Assembly (NCBI GenBank): GCA_018350325.1
Contig: JAEVLN010000004.1
Span: 2,294,001 to 2,358,000, forward strand
Direction: 5' to 3'
Source: Globodera rostochiensis
Taxonomy: Eukaryota; Nematoda; Chromadorea; Rhabditida; Heteroderidae
Length of the DNA stretch: 64,000 bases
Shown one piece after another: positions 62,224-64,000 of the stretch. The position numbers were made by a program, and so were the translations under genes. The notes under the pieces were generated by a model. The model was not told the DNA's origin. It saw nothing but the letters and a program-made list of their open reading frames with translations, and ran no database searches. Numbering within the stretch: the first letter of the stretch is position 1; each line of letters opens with the position of its first letter.

Positions 62224-64000
62224 ATGCTGTCATATGCGAAAGAAGGAAGAAATTTGCCAAAATTGCTTTTGTTTTGTGCCGCCCTTCTGCCGGCCGTTGT
62301 CGGCACTTTCAGAGGACAGTCCGTTGACTATTTTGACGCTAATGCTAGACAACATGTTGGAGCAGGAACGGGAACATCTGCTGTTGTTGTTGCTTCTAGT
62401 GATGGTATTCAACAACAACTCCTCCACCCCCAACATGAACAACAAAAACGGGGGGGCCAACAACCGCCAAAGTCAAATTCGAACGCGTACGACCCGTTGT
62501 TGTTGTACAGACATCAGCAACCACAACCACAACAACAACAACAGCGTGGAAGAATCAACAACGGCAGCATGTTGTGGAGTGCCGTTGCATCGGATGTTTT
62601 TGGCACGGTCGTGCCATCGGACGTAGCCAACGCAACAACGCGTCTGTGGACAGCAGGAAATGGTCAACAGCAGCCGGACGGAGGCAATGTCCAAGTGCAA
62701 GTGCGTTGGTGCGATCAGTGTTAAAGTGATCAGACGTTCTGATTTTGTCCTAAGATCAGGAGGTTCTGATTAGAGACCGGACTTGAGCTTTGAGCGAGAT
62801 CTTAAGTCGAGATTCTCGAAAAAATCTCGGTCTCGAAAAATGTCGTGAAGCTCATTTTAGTCGAGCGAGATCTCGAGGTCGAGATTTTTCGAGATCCTCG
62901 AGATGAGATCTCGTCTCGACCGGTCTCTAGTTCTGATCACGTTGTCAACGATTGTTCTGACTCTGGTTCTGATCAGTTTCCCCTAATTGGAACTGATTCT
63001 TTTGAATAATCAAATTCTTATTGGATGCCCTTGGGCAATACAGTAACGGAAAATGGCCCCAATTTCTCTGCCACAGGTGCAGCTACGCTCCTACACAAAT
63101 GCGGGCTTTCGACTTCCGGACGCGCGGCTGTGCACGTGCCCTGCGGGCAACGAGCGATGCCTGCAGGCGAGCCCACAACGGAACGGCTACAATTGCCTCA
63201 CTTCATTCGCCGTCTTCGTACTGTCGGCCGAGTAAGGCATTGAGCCTTTAAAATTAGCGAATTTTTTTTAAATTTTGCATTTTTTTTTTGAGGCGCCTGC
63301 CAAATTTCCAAAATTCTTTTAGTTTTTTTTGGGTTGAACCGATTAGCGTTTTTTTTAAATTTTAACTAAATTTTTTAGTGATTCAATTCATTTGGAGGAG
63401 ACGCCCTATTTGCCGCTCAACGCAGCCGGACAACTTGGCCAACAGCAAGAACTTGGCACAGTTTTTCGATTCCAATTGAACACTGAACCGGTTTGATCGA
63501 CTTATATTTATAATTTTAATTTAATTAAATTGTCAGAGTGCCATCGCAATTGTCGTGCACAATTTGGGCCCCCAAATCAACATGGACGGGAGTCTGTACG
63601 AGACGAACACCGTCACTGTCGTGGACACTTTCGTTCAGCCGCTGAACGGCGCAGCCGCTGCAGCAGCATTGCCATTCTCGCCGGTCAGCAGAGGGACGGC
63701 AAAAGCGCCGTTCTTCCCGTCGTTTGTCGCTGCGACTGTGCCGGGACAGCAACAGAATGTACAGCTCCAAGGCCGACTCGTCGGCACACAGTGAGAGGGC
63801 CAATTAATGTTCCAGAAATGGAGACCAAAAATTTCCCCCCCCCCCCCCTAAAGACTGTCCTTGACCTTCTCCGTTTCGTGCCGTGGCACGCTGGTGGGGC
63901 CCGGCTGCGACTTGGCATGCAACAACTCGGCCGCCAACCCGTCCAGTGCCATATGCCAAAGTCGCCGTACCGGCTTTTTCTCGCTGTGCCGATGGACGAG
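62224..64000 (+). CDS. Secreted or membrane protein with Gln-rich N-terminus and Cys modules (5' part)
   Basis: Exons 62224-62700, 63077-63231, 63379-63490, 63537-63790, and 63854 onward, running off the window end; phases agree. MLSYAKEGRNLPKLLLFCAA followed by LLPAVVGTF is a signal peptide. A Gln-rich low-complexity stretch follows (QQQLLHPQHEQQ, QPQPQQQQQRG). Then a domain with VQLRSYTNAGFRLPDARLCT and paired cysteines (CTCPAGNERCLQ, YNCLTSF), a beta-rich stretch LGTVFRFQLNT and IAIVVHNLGPQINMDGSL. The last exon has SVSCRGTLVGPGCDLACN ... AICQSRRTGFFSLC, reminiscent of Cys-spaced DSL/EGF-like extracellular modules. I do not recognise the exact family. The first intron carries a small transposon (62771-62929), and the intron at 63791-63853 has a C run next to its acceptor. 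Confidence 0.75.
62771..62929. mobile_element. 159-bp MITE with 8-bp target duplication
   Basis: The ends TAGAGACCGG and CCGGTCTCTA are exact reverse complements. Both flanks carry GTTCTGAT (62763-62770 and 62930-62937). The YARNG-type start and 8-bp duplication suggest a hAT-type miniature element. The interior is almost entirely GAGATCTCGA/tctcga-type nested palindromes. It lies inside the intron 62701-63076. Confidence 0.88.

Overview
The window is nuclear DNA from a eukaryote with compact, intron-rich protein genes, and the best fit is a nematode. Almost every gene is cut by many introns of about 45-100 bp with nematode-type acceptors (TTTTCAG, TTTTAAG). There is an invertebrate arginine kinase, a short SH2-tyrosine kinase of the type expanded in nematodes, and several GC-AG introns. 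GC-AG introns are reported to be frequent in cyst nematodes, so a plant-parasitic tylenchid such as Globodera or Heterodera is my guess (inference). Exon boundaries were set by hand from reading frame and family alignment. In every model with a full exon list the exon lengths add up to an uninterrupted frame, except the kinase, which has a frameshift.

Layout: PPP1R16-like phosphatase regulator (+, 822-3164); SETD2/MET-1 H3K36 methyltransferase (+, 4558-14190, 23 exons); SLC6 transporter (-, 18592-14774, 23 exons) with a 72-bp tandem repeat just upstream of its start; Gly/Tyr-rich membrane or secreted protein (-, 21694-20472); ZC3H18-like CCCH protein (+, 23405-29106, 17 exons); an unrecognised 259-aa protein (-, 30657-29441); BTAF1/MOT1 TBP-removing ATPase (-, 40477-31388) with two tRNA-Thr(CGT) genes in an intron; a repeat-rich gap with a 24-bp minisatellite and a hAT-type element (41.5-43.2 kb); an unrecognised 184-aa protein (+, 43596-44353); SH2-tyrosine kinase with a broken catalytic loop and a frameshift (-, 46567-45099); arginine kinase (+, 47054-48534); COX4 (+, 49306-50387); SMARCAD1/Fun30 remodeller (+, 50608-55373); RNase P/MRP subunit POP4 (+, 55723-56550); dUTPase (-, 57460-56633); NXT1 mRNA export factor (+, 57893-58444); RPL31 (-, 59834-58956); and the 5' part of a secreted or membrane cysteine-containing protein (+, 62224 to beyond the window end).

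The genes do not form one pathway. Four act on chromatin or nuclear RNA (SETD2, ZC3H18, BTAF1, SMARCAD1) and several others are housekeeping genes. The most notable non-genic content is three short non-autonomous elements, each with terminal inverted repeats and a perfect 8-bp target duplication (hAT signature). Two of them have different ends but share an internal core in opposite orientation. Other points of interest are introns with GC donors or without a 3' AG, and the kinase lesions.
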